Positions 39,091-47,577 of a DNA stretch of 64,000 bases are shown piece by piece. Within the stretch, counting starts at the first letter, position 1; the number at the start of each line of letters is the position of its first letter. Location: the NCBI RefSeq assembly GCF_027920805.1, contig NZ_JANWOI010000002.1, positions 434,001 through 498,000 on the forward strand. Reading direction: 5' to 3'. The translations under genes were made by a program, and so were the position numbers. Source of the DNA: Govania unica. Lineage in GTDB: Bacteria; Pseudomonadota; Alphaproteobacteria; Sphingomonadales; Govanellaceae. The notes beneath the pieces were generated by a model. The model was not told the origin of the DNA and ran no database searches. It saw only the letters and a program-made list of their open reading frames with translations.

Positions 39091-39621
39091 ATGCCTCCAC
39101 AGACCCCGCGCTACAAAAGCCTTCTGTCCCTTGAGGAGTGCGCGCTCCTTCTGATTGACGGGCCTTTTGACGTCAAGGACAGGCATGACGCTGCGACGCC
39201 CTCAGCCGGTCTCGCGATTTTGCTTGAGACCGCCTATCTCCATGAGGTGCCGGTCCTGGTCACGTCCATGGTCGCGGACAGAGCACATGCGGAGAGCCGG
39301 TTCGGACAGACTACCTCCGTGATTGTCCACGCGCAGGCGAACCCTCTCGACAATGCCCTGGTTTGCGAGACCCTCGCCACATTCGCACGCAGACGCCTCC
39401 TGATCGGCGGTGGTCATGTCAACACCTGCCTGGTTTTCGCGGCCTTGAGCGCCCTTGAGCTCGGATATGATGTCTATCTCCTGCACGACCTGTGCTGTGA
39501 GGCGGCTTCGGACATGGCTGTCACGCGGATGCTGCAGGCGGGCGCAGTGCCGGTCAGCGTGCCTCAGGTGATCTGCGAATGGCAGCGGCATTTCGCTCCG
39601 ATGCGGTCAGCTGTGTCCTAG
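39091..39621 (+). CDS. Isochorismatase-fold (cysteine hydrolase-like) protein
   Basis: A 176-residue protein with the isochorismatase fold. The nucleophile-type Cys is in GGHVNTCLVFAALSAL and the Asp in CALLLIDGPFDV. The expected catalytic Lys between them is not evident in the region after LVTSMVADRAHAES, so it may be divergent or inactive. Family members hydrolyse amides or vinyl ethers. ATG 39091 has AGGAG about eight bases upstream and is preferred to ATG 39031. It is divergent from LuxR(2), which suggests quorum regulation. Its 3' end meets the Fic remnant. Confidence 0.8.
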   Translation: MPPQTPRYKSLLSLEECALLLIDGPFDVKDRHDAATPSAGLAILLETAYLHEVPVLVTSMVADRAHAESRFGQTTSVIVHAQANPLDNALVCETLATFARRRLLIGGGHVNTCLVFAALSALELGYDVYLLHDLCCEAASDMAVTRMLQAGAVPVSVPQVICEWQRHFAPMRSAVS

Positions 39622-40665
39622 CGGCCCCGGCTCTGTCCAGCGTCAGGCATTGGACGGATTTCGCTGTAGATCGCTTCTATCTCATTAACTTCCTGACCGG
39701 TCAGGCCTGCGAATCCCCGTTCACGGGCTCGCCTCGAGAGCAATCCGTCATTCTGGCACAGAAAGCGGAACAACAGGTCCGTGAGTCTGTCCGGCATGTC
39801 GACGAGACCCGACACACGCTTTTTGAACTGGTCATAGCATTTCAGGAACGCCGTCTCCATCGGCAGGTCAAACTCGACCGTGTGGGCGATGCAGGCGAAC
39901 AGGAACTCCGCCTGGAGTGTGGCGTCGAAGAAGCGATAATAGTCAGCCGTTTCGTTCAGAACCTCGATATTGCCGCGATCCGTGGGTCGCCAATGGATCA
40001 GCGGCAGCAACCGCCTCGAATAGCTTTCGAGAGCCCGCCGATAGTCATCGATCCGTTCGAGAATGACGGCAGACACAGGAAACACCAGGCCAGACGGATT
40101 GAAGCCGCGTTCTGCAAGAACATGGTGGATCATATAGCGATGCAGTCGCCCGTTTCCGTCTTCAAGGGGATGACTGTAAACGAAGCCGGACGAAGGCATA
40201 GGCCCCTTTCGCTGCGTCAGGCAGATCGAGCCGCTCCGCGAGCAGCTACTCATAGAGAAACCAGATGCGCCGCGCATAGGCTCCGGTGGGAGCCGCCCGG
40301 CCGATATCCGCGATGGGCTCCGGACCGGTCGCGCGGAACAGGGCTTTGAACGCACCGAGGTCAAGCCCTTCATAGGGGAGCGCAAATGTCAGGTGAGCCG
40401 AGAGATCCTCGGCTGGCTGGTGGCGGAGCGTATAAACTCGCTAGCCATCACTCTCGTAGACCTTATGCCAAGAACCAAAAGCCGCCAGCATCCGGGGGAG
40501 GGGGACGGGCAGTTCATAGGCGTCGATGAGCGCCGCATATCCGGCGGAGCTCGCCTCTTCAGGGAGCCAGCGGCCCTGAAAACGGTCCCTGTTGCCCCGG
40601 ACGCATGAAATTTGCGGCCATCCTTTGCAAAAATAGTTTCTTGCAAAGGATGGCGTGAAAAACAC
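39618..40665 (-). pseudogene. Fic-domain protein, decayed
   Basis: The C-terminal part (39618-40200) keeps the Fic motif HPLEDGNGRLHRYMIHH, which in active enzymes transfers AMP to Thr/Tyr of targets. The N-terminal part lies in another frame: GYAALIDAYELPVPLPRML, then SDG-stop-RVYTLRH, then APTGAYARRIWFLYE-stop-LLAERLDLPDAAKGAY. Both in-frame stops are TAG at positions where the family has Trp (TGG). A frameshift with an apparent deletion separates this part from the Fic motif. At least three lesions mean it is not expressed as a full protein. It lies between the quorum-sensing genes and the conjugative module. Confidence 0.85.
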
Positions 40666-40877
40666 GAACTGGCGACGAATAACGATTATAAATTTTACAT
40701 TTTCATGAAATTTAATAACTTCTCGCGAAAGCGAGGCTGAGGGAGCTTGCTATCGGAAGATCCGTCTCTTCCAATATCGTCATACGAGAATTGCCATGCT
40801 GTTGATATTTTATTGACGATTGTCGCCGACCATTCTGCTCAGGCAAACAAGCAATTTGTATTGGGCATGAAAGGGAC

Positions 40878-41129
40878 ATGATGATGGCGGGAGTGGTTGC
40901 GGACGGAACCTTGGGGCGCCAAGCTTATGACTATATCCGCGGCCTCTCCCGCTCCCGGCTGGCCTGGGAATATCTGCGCCGCAACGAGCAATACAGGCGG
41001 GATTGGCGCACCGCGGCACCTGGTCGCCCGCGCCCCATAGAGCTGACCACCGGCAGCGTCCTCTACCGCGCCCGCCGCCGTTTTCTCGGAGCGGAGGCCT
41101 GGGGCCTCTACTGCTTTCGCCAACCCTGA
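40878..41129 (+). CDS. FseA-like excision activator, N-terminal frame (DUF6499)
   Basis: An 83-residue frame with the DUF6499 pattern AYDYIRGLSRSRLAWEYLRR and ADW-like YRRDW. AAAGGGA lies before a run of three ATG codons (40878, 40881, 40884), so the exact start is uncertain. The protein ends with WGLYCFRQP-stop. The family continues as ...F-A-N/D-P..., which is found in the +1 frame from 41116. In ICEMlSym of Mesorhizobium loti two such frames are joined by +1 ribosomal frameshifting to make FseA, which switches on excision. The same arrangement appears here. Confidence 0.8.
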   Translation: MMMAGVVADGTLGRQAYDYIRGLSRSRLAWEYLRRNEQYRRDWRTAAPGRPRPIELTTGSVLYRARRRFLGAEAWGLYCFRQP

Positions 41130-41703
41130 CAGAACAGCGCTTGAAGCCGATGTTTTCTGGCGCTCTGCGGATTATGCCCGGATTGCGTCCGCCTATGTCC
41201 GCCGGGTCGAGGAGCCGGGCTTTGGCAGCCTCATATCCCTCGGAGGTCTCGCCTGTGCCCGGGCCATCTTCAAGGCTGCGGACGGCGAACAGCATCTTCT
41301 GTTGCGGACAGAGACCCGGGTCGTCCAGATCCATTGTATTGGCGAGGATCTCAGTCTCGACCCCTTCGCGCTCGAACTCGTGCTCGATCAGTTTCCCCAT
41401 CTCGAAGATCGCCTGCGGCTTATGGCGCGCCTCGCTGAGATCTATCATGGCCGCACTCAAAACCACTCTCTGCGCGCACCAGGCTGGACTGCACAAAAGC
41501 TCTGGCATTGGGATGCCCTGATGGCCCTTGATGGCTGGCGTGCGGGACTGTCGCAGCGACAGATCGCCGCAGCCATTCATGGTGCGGCCCGGGTAGAGCG
41601 GGAATGGCGTGCACCGGATCAGACCATGAAAAACCGCGTCGCCCGCGCTATCAAGCGGGGGCGGGTCATGGCGGACGGGGGATATCGCAAACTCCTGGCC
41701 TGA
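41116..41703 (+). CDS. FseA-like excision activator, C-terminal frame (DUF2285), reached by +1 frameshift
   Basis: About 195 residues in the +1 frame relative to the previous gene. They start FANPDRTALEADVFWR and include the DUF2285 region (LDQFPHLEDRLRLMARLAEI, LSQRQIAAAIHGAARVEREW, RVARAIKRGRVMADGGYRKLL). No ATG, GTG or TTG occurs in this frame between 41116 and 41301, so independent translation of the whole domain is unlikely. At TTT CGC C (41115-41121) a Phe tRNA on TTT can slip to TTC, joining WGLYC-F to ANPD exactly where homologues are continuous. TGA of the zero frame follows nine bases later. Confidence 0.8.
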   Translation, partial: FANPDRTALEADVFWRSADYARIASAYVRRVEEPGFGSLISLGGLACARAIFKAADGEQHLLLRTETRVVQIHCIGEDLSLDPFALELVLDQFPHLEDRLRLMARLAEIYHGRTQNHSLRAPGWTAQKLWHWDALMALDGWRAGLSQRQIAAAIHGAARVEREWRAPDQTMKNRVARAIKRGRVMADGGYRKLLA

Positions 41704-41830
41704 GGACGACGTCCTGGCCGGGACGGGGCATCGGGCCGGACCATGTTGCATGGCGATGCTCCCCCGGAGTGTCCTCTCGGGGCATCCTCGAACCTTCTGG
41801 ATCCTCTGTGCAAGCAACAGGAGAGAGAAG

Positions 41831-42046
41831 ATGACGGAGCAGCTCCAATCGGTCATGACACGCCCCTTTCTCACCAGCCGTGAGGCGGCGGATTTCCTGA
41901 TTCTCAAACCCAATACTCTCGAGAAAATGCGGGTCTATGGCGGCGGTCCCCAGTATCGCAAACATGGCCGCAGCGTGCGCTATCATATTGACGATCTCAC
42001 CGTCTGGTCGAACCTGCGCAAGCGCGACATGACCCATGATCTTTAG
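41831..42046 (+). CDS. RdfS-like recombination directionality factor (excisionase), HTH protein
   Basis: A 71-residue winged-helix DNA-binding protein of the MerR/excisionase type: FLTSREAADFLILKPNTLEK, then GGGPQYRKHGRSVRYHIDDL. In ICEMlSym the equivalent gene rdfS lies just before traF and directs integrase towards excision; its expression depends on FseA. The same order is seen here: FseA-like, RdfS-like, TraF. GGAGAGAAG directly precedes ATG 41831. The stop overlaps the traF start by 11 bp. Confidence 0.75.
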   Translation: MTEQLQSVMTRPFLTSREAADFLILKPNTLEKMRVYGGGPQYRKHGRSVRYHIDDLTVWSNLRKRDMTHDL

Positions 42047-42536
42047 GTCGCGGGACTCCATGTTTGCGGCGGGGCTGCTTGCGGCGGCCGCTTTGGGGTT
42101 GGCATCCATATGTCCGTTCCCTCTCAAGCTTGTCTGCAACCTCTCGGCGAGCGCACCGACTGGTTTTTACTGGATTGCGGACAGGTCCTTCGCCCGGGGA
42201 GACCTCGTCCTCGCCTGGCTTCCCGCAACTGCGGCGTCCCTCGCAGCCGATCGCGGTTATCTGCCGCTTGGCATTCCCGTCCTCAAACAGATCTCAGCCC
42301 TTGCCGGTGACGAGATTTGCCGGTTTGGGGGGAGCTTATTTATCAACGGTCAGTTCGCGGCAAAAGCACTTGCACGTGACAGAAGGGGACGGGAAATGCC
42401 GGTCTGGACTGGCTGCCACCGGCTCGGTGCGCAGGAAGTCTTTCTATTGAATGCCCATCCGCAGTCTTTTGATGGCCGCTATTTCGGGGCGATTGCGCAG
42501 GATCGGGTGGTCGGCAAGGCAATGTTACTCTTCTAG
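42036..42536 (+). CDS. traF: TraF-like conjugation signal peptidase (S26 family)
   Basis: A 166-residue S26 peptidase with an N-terminal membrane helix (residues 8-25). The catalytic Ser lies in NLSASAPTGFYW and the Lys in PVLKQISALAGDEICR, followed by the family end block FDGRYFGAI and VVGKAML. TraF processes and cyclises the TrbC pilin, which is encoded at 59.7 kb in this window. It overlaps the RdfS-like gene by 11 bp. The 243-bp GC-rich gap before ArdC (42537-42779) shows no gene. Confidence 0.9.
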   Translation: MIFRSRDSMFAAGLLAAAALGLASICPFPLKLVCNLSASAPTGFYWIADRSFARGDLVLAWLPATAASLAADRGYLPLGIPVLKQISALAGDEICRFGGSLFINGQFAAKALARDRRGREMPVWTGCHRLGAQEVFLLNAHPQSFDGRYFGAIAQDRVVGKAMLLF

Positions 42537-42779
42537 ACGGCCATCGCTCACGCGATGACTTTTTTGTTTGGCCTTCCCGGCGGCGCAGGGTGGGCGACGC
42601 TCCCTTATAGGCCCGGTGCGGCAGGCCGCAAGCCGCCGCTGCGCTCCGGCTCCTCCACTTCGTTCCGGTCCTCCGGATGCGGCCCGCCTCTCTCACCGGG
42701 CCTGCCGGTCGCCATTCGCCGCCCACCCCGCTTTCCGGGAGGGCCGCGGCGGATTTCAGGATCGGAACGGAGGGCAGCC

Positions 42780-43721
42780 ATGAGCAGGACCGGCACGCAA
42801 TCGCAGAGCGGAGAGGGCAGGGCAAGCGTCTATCAGGAGGTCACGGATCGTATTATTGCGGATCTCGAGGCAGGCACTGTCCCTTGGGTGCAGCCTTGGG
42901 GGCGGGCGGGGCTCGCCCCCGGCCTGCCCCGGAATGCCGCAAGCGGGCGGCCCTATTCAGGGATCAATATTCTGATCCTCTGGGGAGCCGTAATCCAACA
43001 GGGGTTTTCGTCTCAGCACTGGTTGACGTTCCGGCAGGCTTTGGCCTTGGGAGCCCATGTGAGGAAAGGCGCACACGGTATTTCGGTCTGTTACGCGGAC
43101 CGCTTCACTCCGAAAACCGAGCGCGACCGCGCCGCCCGCGACGGCGACGAACCGGGACAGGTGTCTTTTCTCAAACGGTTCACGGTCTTCAATATCGACC
43201 AGTGCGCGGGATTGCCTGAAGGGTTTCCGGGCGACCCCGCGCCTTTGCCCGAGCGGGCGCTGATACCGTCAGCAGAAGCGGTCATTGCGGCCACGGGCGC
43301 GGACCTGCGGATCGGCGGGGACGAGGCGTTCTATGTGCCAAGCCTTGATTATATCCAAGTGCCGCCGCAACCGGCCTTTCCGGATCAGATCAATTATTAC
43401 CGCACCTGTTTTCATGAATTGTCCCATTGGACCGGCCATGCGTCACGGCTCAACCGGATTTTTTCGGGCCGCTTTGCGACGCAGGCCTATGGGCGCGAAG
43501 AGCTTGTGGCTGAAATGGGCAGCGCCTTCATCTGTGCGACCCTCGGCATTCGGCCCACGGTGCGCCATGCGGACTATCTCGGCAGCTGGCTCGAGATCCT
43601 GCGCGAAGACAATCGCGCCATTTTCCGCGCGGCGTCTCAGGCGAGCAAGGCCGCAGATTTCATCCTCGCTGACGCGGAAAATATGGAACAGGTGGCCGAG
43701 AGAGGGGAGATGGTGTCATGA
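42780..43721 (+). CDS. ArdC-like antirestriction protein with zincin metallopeptidase domain
   Basis: A 313-residue protein. The N-terminal ssDNA-binding DUF1738 region starts VYQEVTDRIIADLEAGTVPW and has NAASGRPYSGINILIL. The C-terminal metallopeptidase domain has the zinc motif FHELSHWTGH with a downstream Glu in EELVAEMG. ArdC-type proteins protect incoming single-stranded element DNA from restriction. ATG 42780 has GGAGGG upstream and is the family start; the frame runs about 75 codons further upstream in low-complexity GC-rich sequence without similarity. The stop overlaps the next gene (ATGA). Confidence 0.92.
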   Translation: MSRTGTQSQSGEGRASVYQEVTDRIIADLEAGTVPWVQPWGRAGLAPGLPRNAASGRPYSGINILILWGAVIQQGFSSQHWLTFRQALALGAHVRKGAHGISVCYADRFTPKTERDRAARDGDEPGQVSFLKRFTVFNIDQCAGLPEGFPGDPAPLPERALIPSAEAVIAATGADLRIGGDEAFYVPSLDYIQVPPQPAFPDQINYYRTCFHELSHWTGHASRLNRIFSGRFATQAYGREELVAEMGSAFICATLGIRPTVRHADYLGSWLEILREDNRAIFRAASQASKAADFILADAENMEQVAERGEMVS

Positions 43722-44125
43722 CCTGCTATCCTTCGCACCTGCCGCCCCTTATTCCCCCCGATCTCCGGGCCGAACTGCTCCGGAACGGGGCGAGGGGCGA
43801 GGATCATATCCCTGTCATCAAGCTCTTTTATCCGCGAGGTGCGCCGCTCTGGCTTGTCACTGCAATGAGCCAGGATGGGGACAGGCTCTTCGGGCTTGCA
43901 GACCTTGGGTTCGGCTGTCCCGAACTCGGATATTTCAGCCTCAGGGAGATCACCTCCGTTCAGGGCACGCGTGGACCGCTGATCCGGCGCGACCGTCGTT
44001 TTGTCGCCCGCTACCCGCTTTCGGTCTATGTGGAAGCGGCCCGCATGGCGGGAGAAATCACAGAAATGGATATCCTGTTGCGTTTGGCTGCAGGGGCGCT
44101 CCGCACAGGCCGCAGCACGCATTAG
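43718..44125 (+). CDS. DUF2958 family protein
   Basis: A 135-residue DUF2958 protein, a small family of unknown function almost confined to conjugative elements. Typical blocks are PVIKLFYPRGAPLWLVTAMS, FGLADLGFGCPELGYFSLRE and RDRRFVARYPLSVYVEAAR. It overlaps ArdC by four bases (ATGA) and so is translationally coupled. In related elements this gene nearly always accompanies ArdC and DUF736, which suggests a shared role in early establishment, but no activity is known. Confidence 0.9.
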   Translation: MTCYPSHLPPLIPPDLRAELLRNGARGEDHIPVIKLFYPRGAPLWLVTAMSQDGDRLFGLADLGFGCPELGYFSLREITSVQGTRGPLIRRDRRFVARYPLSVYVEAARMAGEITEMDILLRLAAGALRTGRSTH

Positions 44126-44310
44126 ACCACCACAGCATTGCGCCGCCGGAGGCTCAAAGTCCTCGCTTTCGGGTCTGTCCCGGCGGTCCATCAACTGCCG
44201 CCCGTCTTTGAAACGGGTTCTCTTGAAACGAACCCTCCTGACGCGAATCCCTCGCATCTGTCCCGTCGATGCGAAGCCGAAAATCCCAGGCCAGAAAGGA
44301 CCATCCTGTC

Positions 44311-46065
44311 ATGAAACTCGCTCATATCAGCCTCGATCAGCTCGTCATCTCCAAAGCCAATATGCGGCATGGAAAACGCCCGCCGGACATCGCCGATCTC
44401 CTGCCGTCCGTGCGGGCGCGCGGCGTGCTCGTGCCGCTTCTTGTCCGTAAAAGCGGCGACGGTGACGACAACGAAAGCTATGAAATTGTCGCCGGACGGC
44501 GGCGCTATTTCGCCGCCCGGGCCGTCGCGGCGGAGGGGCAGGAAGTGGACCCCTTGCCCTGTGCTATCATGGAAGCGGGCGATGATGCGACCGCGCTTGA
44601 GGCTTCGCTCCTTGAAAACATCGCCCGCCTCGACCCCGACGAGGTGAGCCAATGGGAGGTCTTCACTCGTCTCATCCGGGAGGGGCGAACTGTCGAGGAC
44701 ATCGCCGCGACCTTTGGTCTCAACGCCCTCACGGTCCGGCGCCGTCTCGCTCTCGGCAATCTCCTGCCCGGGATCCGCGCGGCCTATCGCAAGGGGGAGA
44801 TCGATGCCGCAAGCCTGCGTCATCTCACCATGGCGTCAAAGGCCCGGCAAAGGGACTGGCTCGCTCTTGAAAATGACCCGGAGGCCCGCGCGCCGCGCGG
44901 GTCCCAGCTGAAATCCTGGCTCTTCGGCGGGCAGGCCATTGCCGTCACGGCGGCGCTTTTTCCGCTCGAGCTCTATACCGGCGAGCTTCTGTCTGACCTG
45001 TTCGGGGAGGAGTGCTATTTCGCGGATGGAGAGCTGTTCTGGCGGCTGCAGAATGAGGCGATCGGGCAGAAGCGTGCGGCCTATGTCGAAGCCGGTTGGC
45101 GGGACGCCGTTCTGCTCGGTCCGGATCAGCCGTTCGCTCCATGGGACCATGAGAAGACCGCCAAACGACGCGGCGGCAAGGTCTATCTCAGTGTCTCCCG
45201 CCGGGGTGAACTCGAGATCCATGAGGGCTATCTGACCCGCAAGGAGGCTCGCTGCATCCGGACAAAAGAGGGCGAGGGAGGAACGGATGACAGCAAATCG
45301 GCCCGCCCCGAGGTCAGTTGCAATCTGCAAACTTATCTTGACCTCCATCGGCACGCGGCCCTGCGTCTGGCGCTTCAGGACCATCCCGGCGTGGCACTGC
45401 GGCTTCTCCTCGCCCATGTGATCGCGGGATCGTTTTTGTGGGCCGTCCGGCCGGAGCCGCAACGGGCCTCTCCCGCCATCGCCGAAAGCCTCGCCGCCTC
45501 TCCGGCCGAGGCCGCTTTTGCGGAAAAACGCCATGCGGTTCTCGCCCTTCTCGGGCTCGCGCCGGACGAGCCCATGGTCACCCACAGCCTGCGGGGGGCT
45601 GACGGAACGGTCACGATTTTCGCCCGTCTCCTGAGCCTTGCCGAGGATGACGTCCTGCGCATTCTCGCTGTCGTCATGGGCGAAACTCTTGAAGCGGGCA
45701 GTGCCATGGTGGAAGCCGCCGCTTACCGGATCGGGCTCGACATGAGGCGGTTCTGGCAGCCGGATGAAGCCTTCTTCGATCTGCTGCGTGACCGTGAAAT
45801 CGTGACCGCTCTCCTCGCCGAAGTCGCGGGCCCGGCGGTTGCGGCGAGCAACAGGCAGGAGAAACTGAGGACCCAGAAACAGATCCTCCGTGATTGTCTC
45901 GCGGGAGACAACGGGCGCCTCAAAAGCGCGCCCTGGCTGCCCGGCTGGATGGCCGTTCCCGCCCGCGCCGTCACAGAGCGTGGCGGCGTCAAGGCCGTGG
46001 ATCACTGGGCACGGATCGGGGCCTTGTTTGCGGAAGCCGATAATCATTCGCTGGCCGCCGAATAA
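44311..46065 (+). CDS. parB: ParB/Spo0J-type partition-like protein
   Basis: A 584-residue ParB-superfamily protein. The ParB/sulfiredoxin-like domain covers residues 1-120 (LAHISLDQLVISKANMRHG, YEIVAGRRRYFAAR, EASLLENIARLDPDEVSQWE). The HTH follows at about 125-170 (RTVEDIAATFGLNALTVRRR). The long C-terminal half is typical of ICE and plasmid versions. Residues such as GRRRY fit CTP-binding ParB. No parA lies next to it in this window. ATG 44311 has AAAGGA upstream. The gene ends with a strong terminator at 46119-46149. Confidence 0.9.
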   Translation: MKLAHISLDQLVISKANMRHGKRPPDIADLLPSVRARGVLVPLLVRKSGDGDDNESYEIVAGRRRYFAARAVAAEGQEVDPLPCAIMEAGDDATALEASLLENIARLDPDEVSQWEVFTRLIREGRTVEDIAATFGLNALTVRRRLALGNLLPGIRAAYRKGEIDAASLRHLTMASKARQRDWLALENDPEARAPRGSQLKSWLFGGQAIAVTAALFPLELYTGELLSDLFGEECYFADGELFWRLQNEAIGQKRAAYVEAGWRDAVLLGPDQPFAPWDHEKTAKRRGGKVYLSVSRRGELEIHEGYLTRKEARCIRTKEGEGGTDDSKSARPEVSCNLQTYLDLHRHAALRLALQDHPGVALRLLLAHVIAGSFLWAVRPEPQRASPAIAESLAASPAEAAFAEKRHAVLALLGLAPDEPMVTHSLRGADGTVTIFARLLSLAEDDVLRILAVVMGETLEAGSAMVEAAAYRIGLDMRRFWQPDEAFFDLLRDREIVTALLAEVAGPAVAASNRQEKLRTQKQILRDCLAGDNGRLKSAPWLPGWMAVPARAVTERGGVKAVDHWARIGALFAEADNHSLAAE

Positions 46066-46118
46066 GGCGGAGGCATCATTTGCCCCATCTTCCCGGCCCT
46101 GTGTTTTTTGTTTAGAAA

Positions 46119-46149
46119 GGCCCCCGCGCATCAAGTGCGGGGGCCTTTT
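46119..46149 (+). terminator. Intrinsic terminator after parB
   Basis: GGCCCCCGC (46119-46127) pairs with GCGGGGGCC (46137-46145), followed by TTTT. It lies 54 bp after the parB stop. Its stem is identical to the terminator after the DUF736 gene. Confidence 0.9.
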
Positions 46150-46738
46150 GCTGTGGCGTTTCCGGCCAGGGTATTGGGCTCAGGGCCCCGTCTTTTTTTG
46201 CGGGCGCGGTCGGTTGCAAAGCCTGCCGGGGAGGGGGCGGCATTTCCCGGGACATGCGACAATCACGTCTGCTCACCCCGCTTGGATTCGGCCTCGTCTC
46301 CGGAGCGGAGACGAGCACAACCGGAACAGCCGGATGGAAGTGGCGGTGGCCTGGTCGGCCGCTGTCCTGCTGTCAGGAGTCCGGGCTTCGCTTGGGCCCT
46401 AGAATCTGCCGGAGATGACGCAACAGACCCCGCGACATGGCTCTTCTTCCATCCTCTCTGTCCGGCCGGACCAATCCCGGCTCGATGCTGGAACCTATGG
46501 ATCTGAGCCCCGCCCCGAAACCATCGCGCCCGGGCTTTTTTCCCCGCCCAGGGCCCTGGGCTCCTCGCGGCGCTGGCGCGTTCAAAAAAGCCCGGGGCTC
46601 CGGTCCTCCGCTCACGCTGCGGCCCCCATATATGGGTCCCTCTCTATCAGCTGTGATGGGGGTTCAGAGCGGGACTCAGCTCCATGACGGTTCACCCATC
46701 GCCGGGAATGGTCCCGGCGGCAGCACAGGAGAAAACCC
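46150..46738 (+). promoter_or_regulatory. Noncoding region with large palindrome before the DUF736 gene
   Basis: I see no credible gene in this 590-bp stretch. It holds a perfect inverted repeat with 10-bp arms CTCGTCTCCG (46293-46302) and CGGAGACGAG (46306-46315) separated by GAG. A self-complementary 12-mer CCCATATATGGG lies at 46625-46636. Both are unusual in this GC-rich sequence and could be protein-binding sites (operator, parS-like or transfer-related). The end contains AGGAG for the next gene. Confidence 0.5.
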
Positions 46739-47062
46739 ATGCCTGCGATTGGAACTGTCACCCGTCAACCCTCCGGCGGCTTCAAAGGCCAGATCCGCAC
46801 CCTCTCGATCCGTGCCGACATCGATATCCTGCCGAACCGCAGCAAAAGCGCCGACACTCATCCGGATTTCCGGGTCGTGACCGGTGCCGTCGAGCTCGGG
46901 GCGGGCTGGATCAAGCGCGGCGAGCAGTCGGGGGCTGATTATGTCTCACTCAGTCTTGCCGCCCCCGAGTTCGGCCCGCGCAAGCTTTACGCCAACCTCG
47001 GCCGCGCCGCCGGACAGGAGAATGACGACGTCTTCGCCATCATCTGGAACCCGGCCGACTGA
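46739..47062 (+). CDS. DUF736 family protein
   Basis: A 107-residue DUF736 protein: IGTVTRQPSGGFKGQIRTLS, DFRVVTGAVELGAGWIKRG, DYVSLSLAAPEFGPRKLYAN, FAIIWNP. The family is widespread in alphaproteobacterial ICEs and plasmids near relaxase genes and is predicted to have a small beta-barrel fold; its function is not known. AGGAG lies eight bases before ATG. The gene stands alone between a noncoding region and a strong terminator, which suggests separate, possibly high expression. Confidence 0.92.
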   Translation: MPAIGTVTRQPSGGFKGQIRTLSIRADIDILPNRSKSADTHPDFRVVTGAVELGAGWIKRGEQSGADYVSLSLAAPEFGPRKLYANLGRAAGQENDDVFAIIWNPAD

Positions 47063-47071
47063 CCGCAATCA

Positions 47072-47104
47072 GGCCCCCGCACATTGCGCGCGGGGGCCTT
47101 TTTT
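47072..47104 (+). terminator. Intrinsic terminator after the DUF736 gene
   Basis: GGCCCCCGC (47072-47080) pairs with GCGGGGGCC (47090-47098), followed by six T. It begins 9 bp after the stop codon. Confidence 0.93.
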
Positions 47105-47165
47105 GCCTCTTCTGGGCCACAAAATTTTGCCGGAAAATCTCTGAAAGGCGATGATTTTTAGCCTG

Positions 47166-47199
47166 ATTTTCTTCGGTATTTTCTCGGAATTTTCTGCGG
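47166..47199 (+). repeat. Iteron-like repeats upstream of the relaxase gene (candidate oriT region)
   Basis: Three near-identical direct repeats follow each other: ATTTTCTTCGG (47166-47176), ATTTTCTCGG (47178-47187) and ATTTTCTGCGG (47189-47199), period 11-12 bp, one helical turn. They lie in a 515-bp noncoding gap (47063-47577) before the relaxase, where oriT is expected in this element type. The nic site itself was not identified. Confidence 0.5.
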
Positions 47200-47577
47200 A
47201 TCTTCTTTGCAGTCTGATGCAAAATTTCCCTGGGGGACGTGGTTGTTTTTTGGAAATGCGATCCCTTCGGATGCTAATTTTTTTCTGTGTCCCGGCTGTC
47301 TTGGCCGGCGGGACAGGATCCGCCCGGTTGCAAAAAGTCCGGGACGATCAAGGAGCATCCAATATGACGAGCGGCCGGGACGATTTGGAAGCGGATGGCA
47401 AGATAAAACCTGATGGTGCAAGGCACCCAATCCTCCTGTCTGCACATTATGTTGGCCTGCACCAGGCAAAAGCGCTTTGTGCAGGTGAGCCCGGGAGAGG
47501 CCCGGTTTTCCGTCAGAAATCATGTGCAGAGAAAAACCGCCCTTTAAGTGGGAGTTTCGCATCCCAATCTCCTTTTC

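Noticed and set aside
42555-42779. N-terminal extension of ArdC
   Set aside because: About 75 codons of GC-rich low-complexity sequence without similarity; ATG 42780 has a good ribosome-binding site and the family start.
46437-46880. 147-codon plus-strand frame overlapping the DUF736 start
   Set aside because: Pro/Ser/Arg-rich low-complexity translation without similarity, overlapping a well-supported gene and palindromic noncoding sequence.
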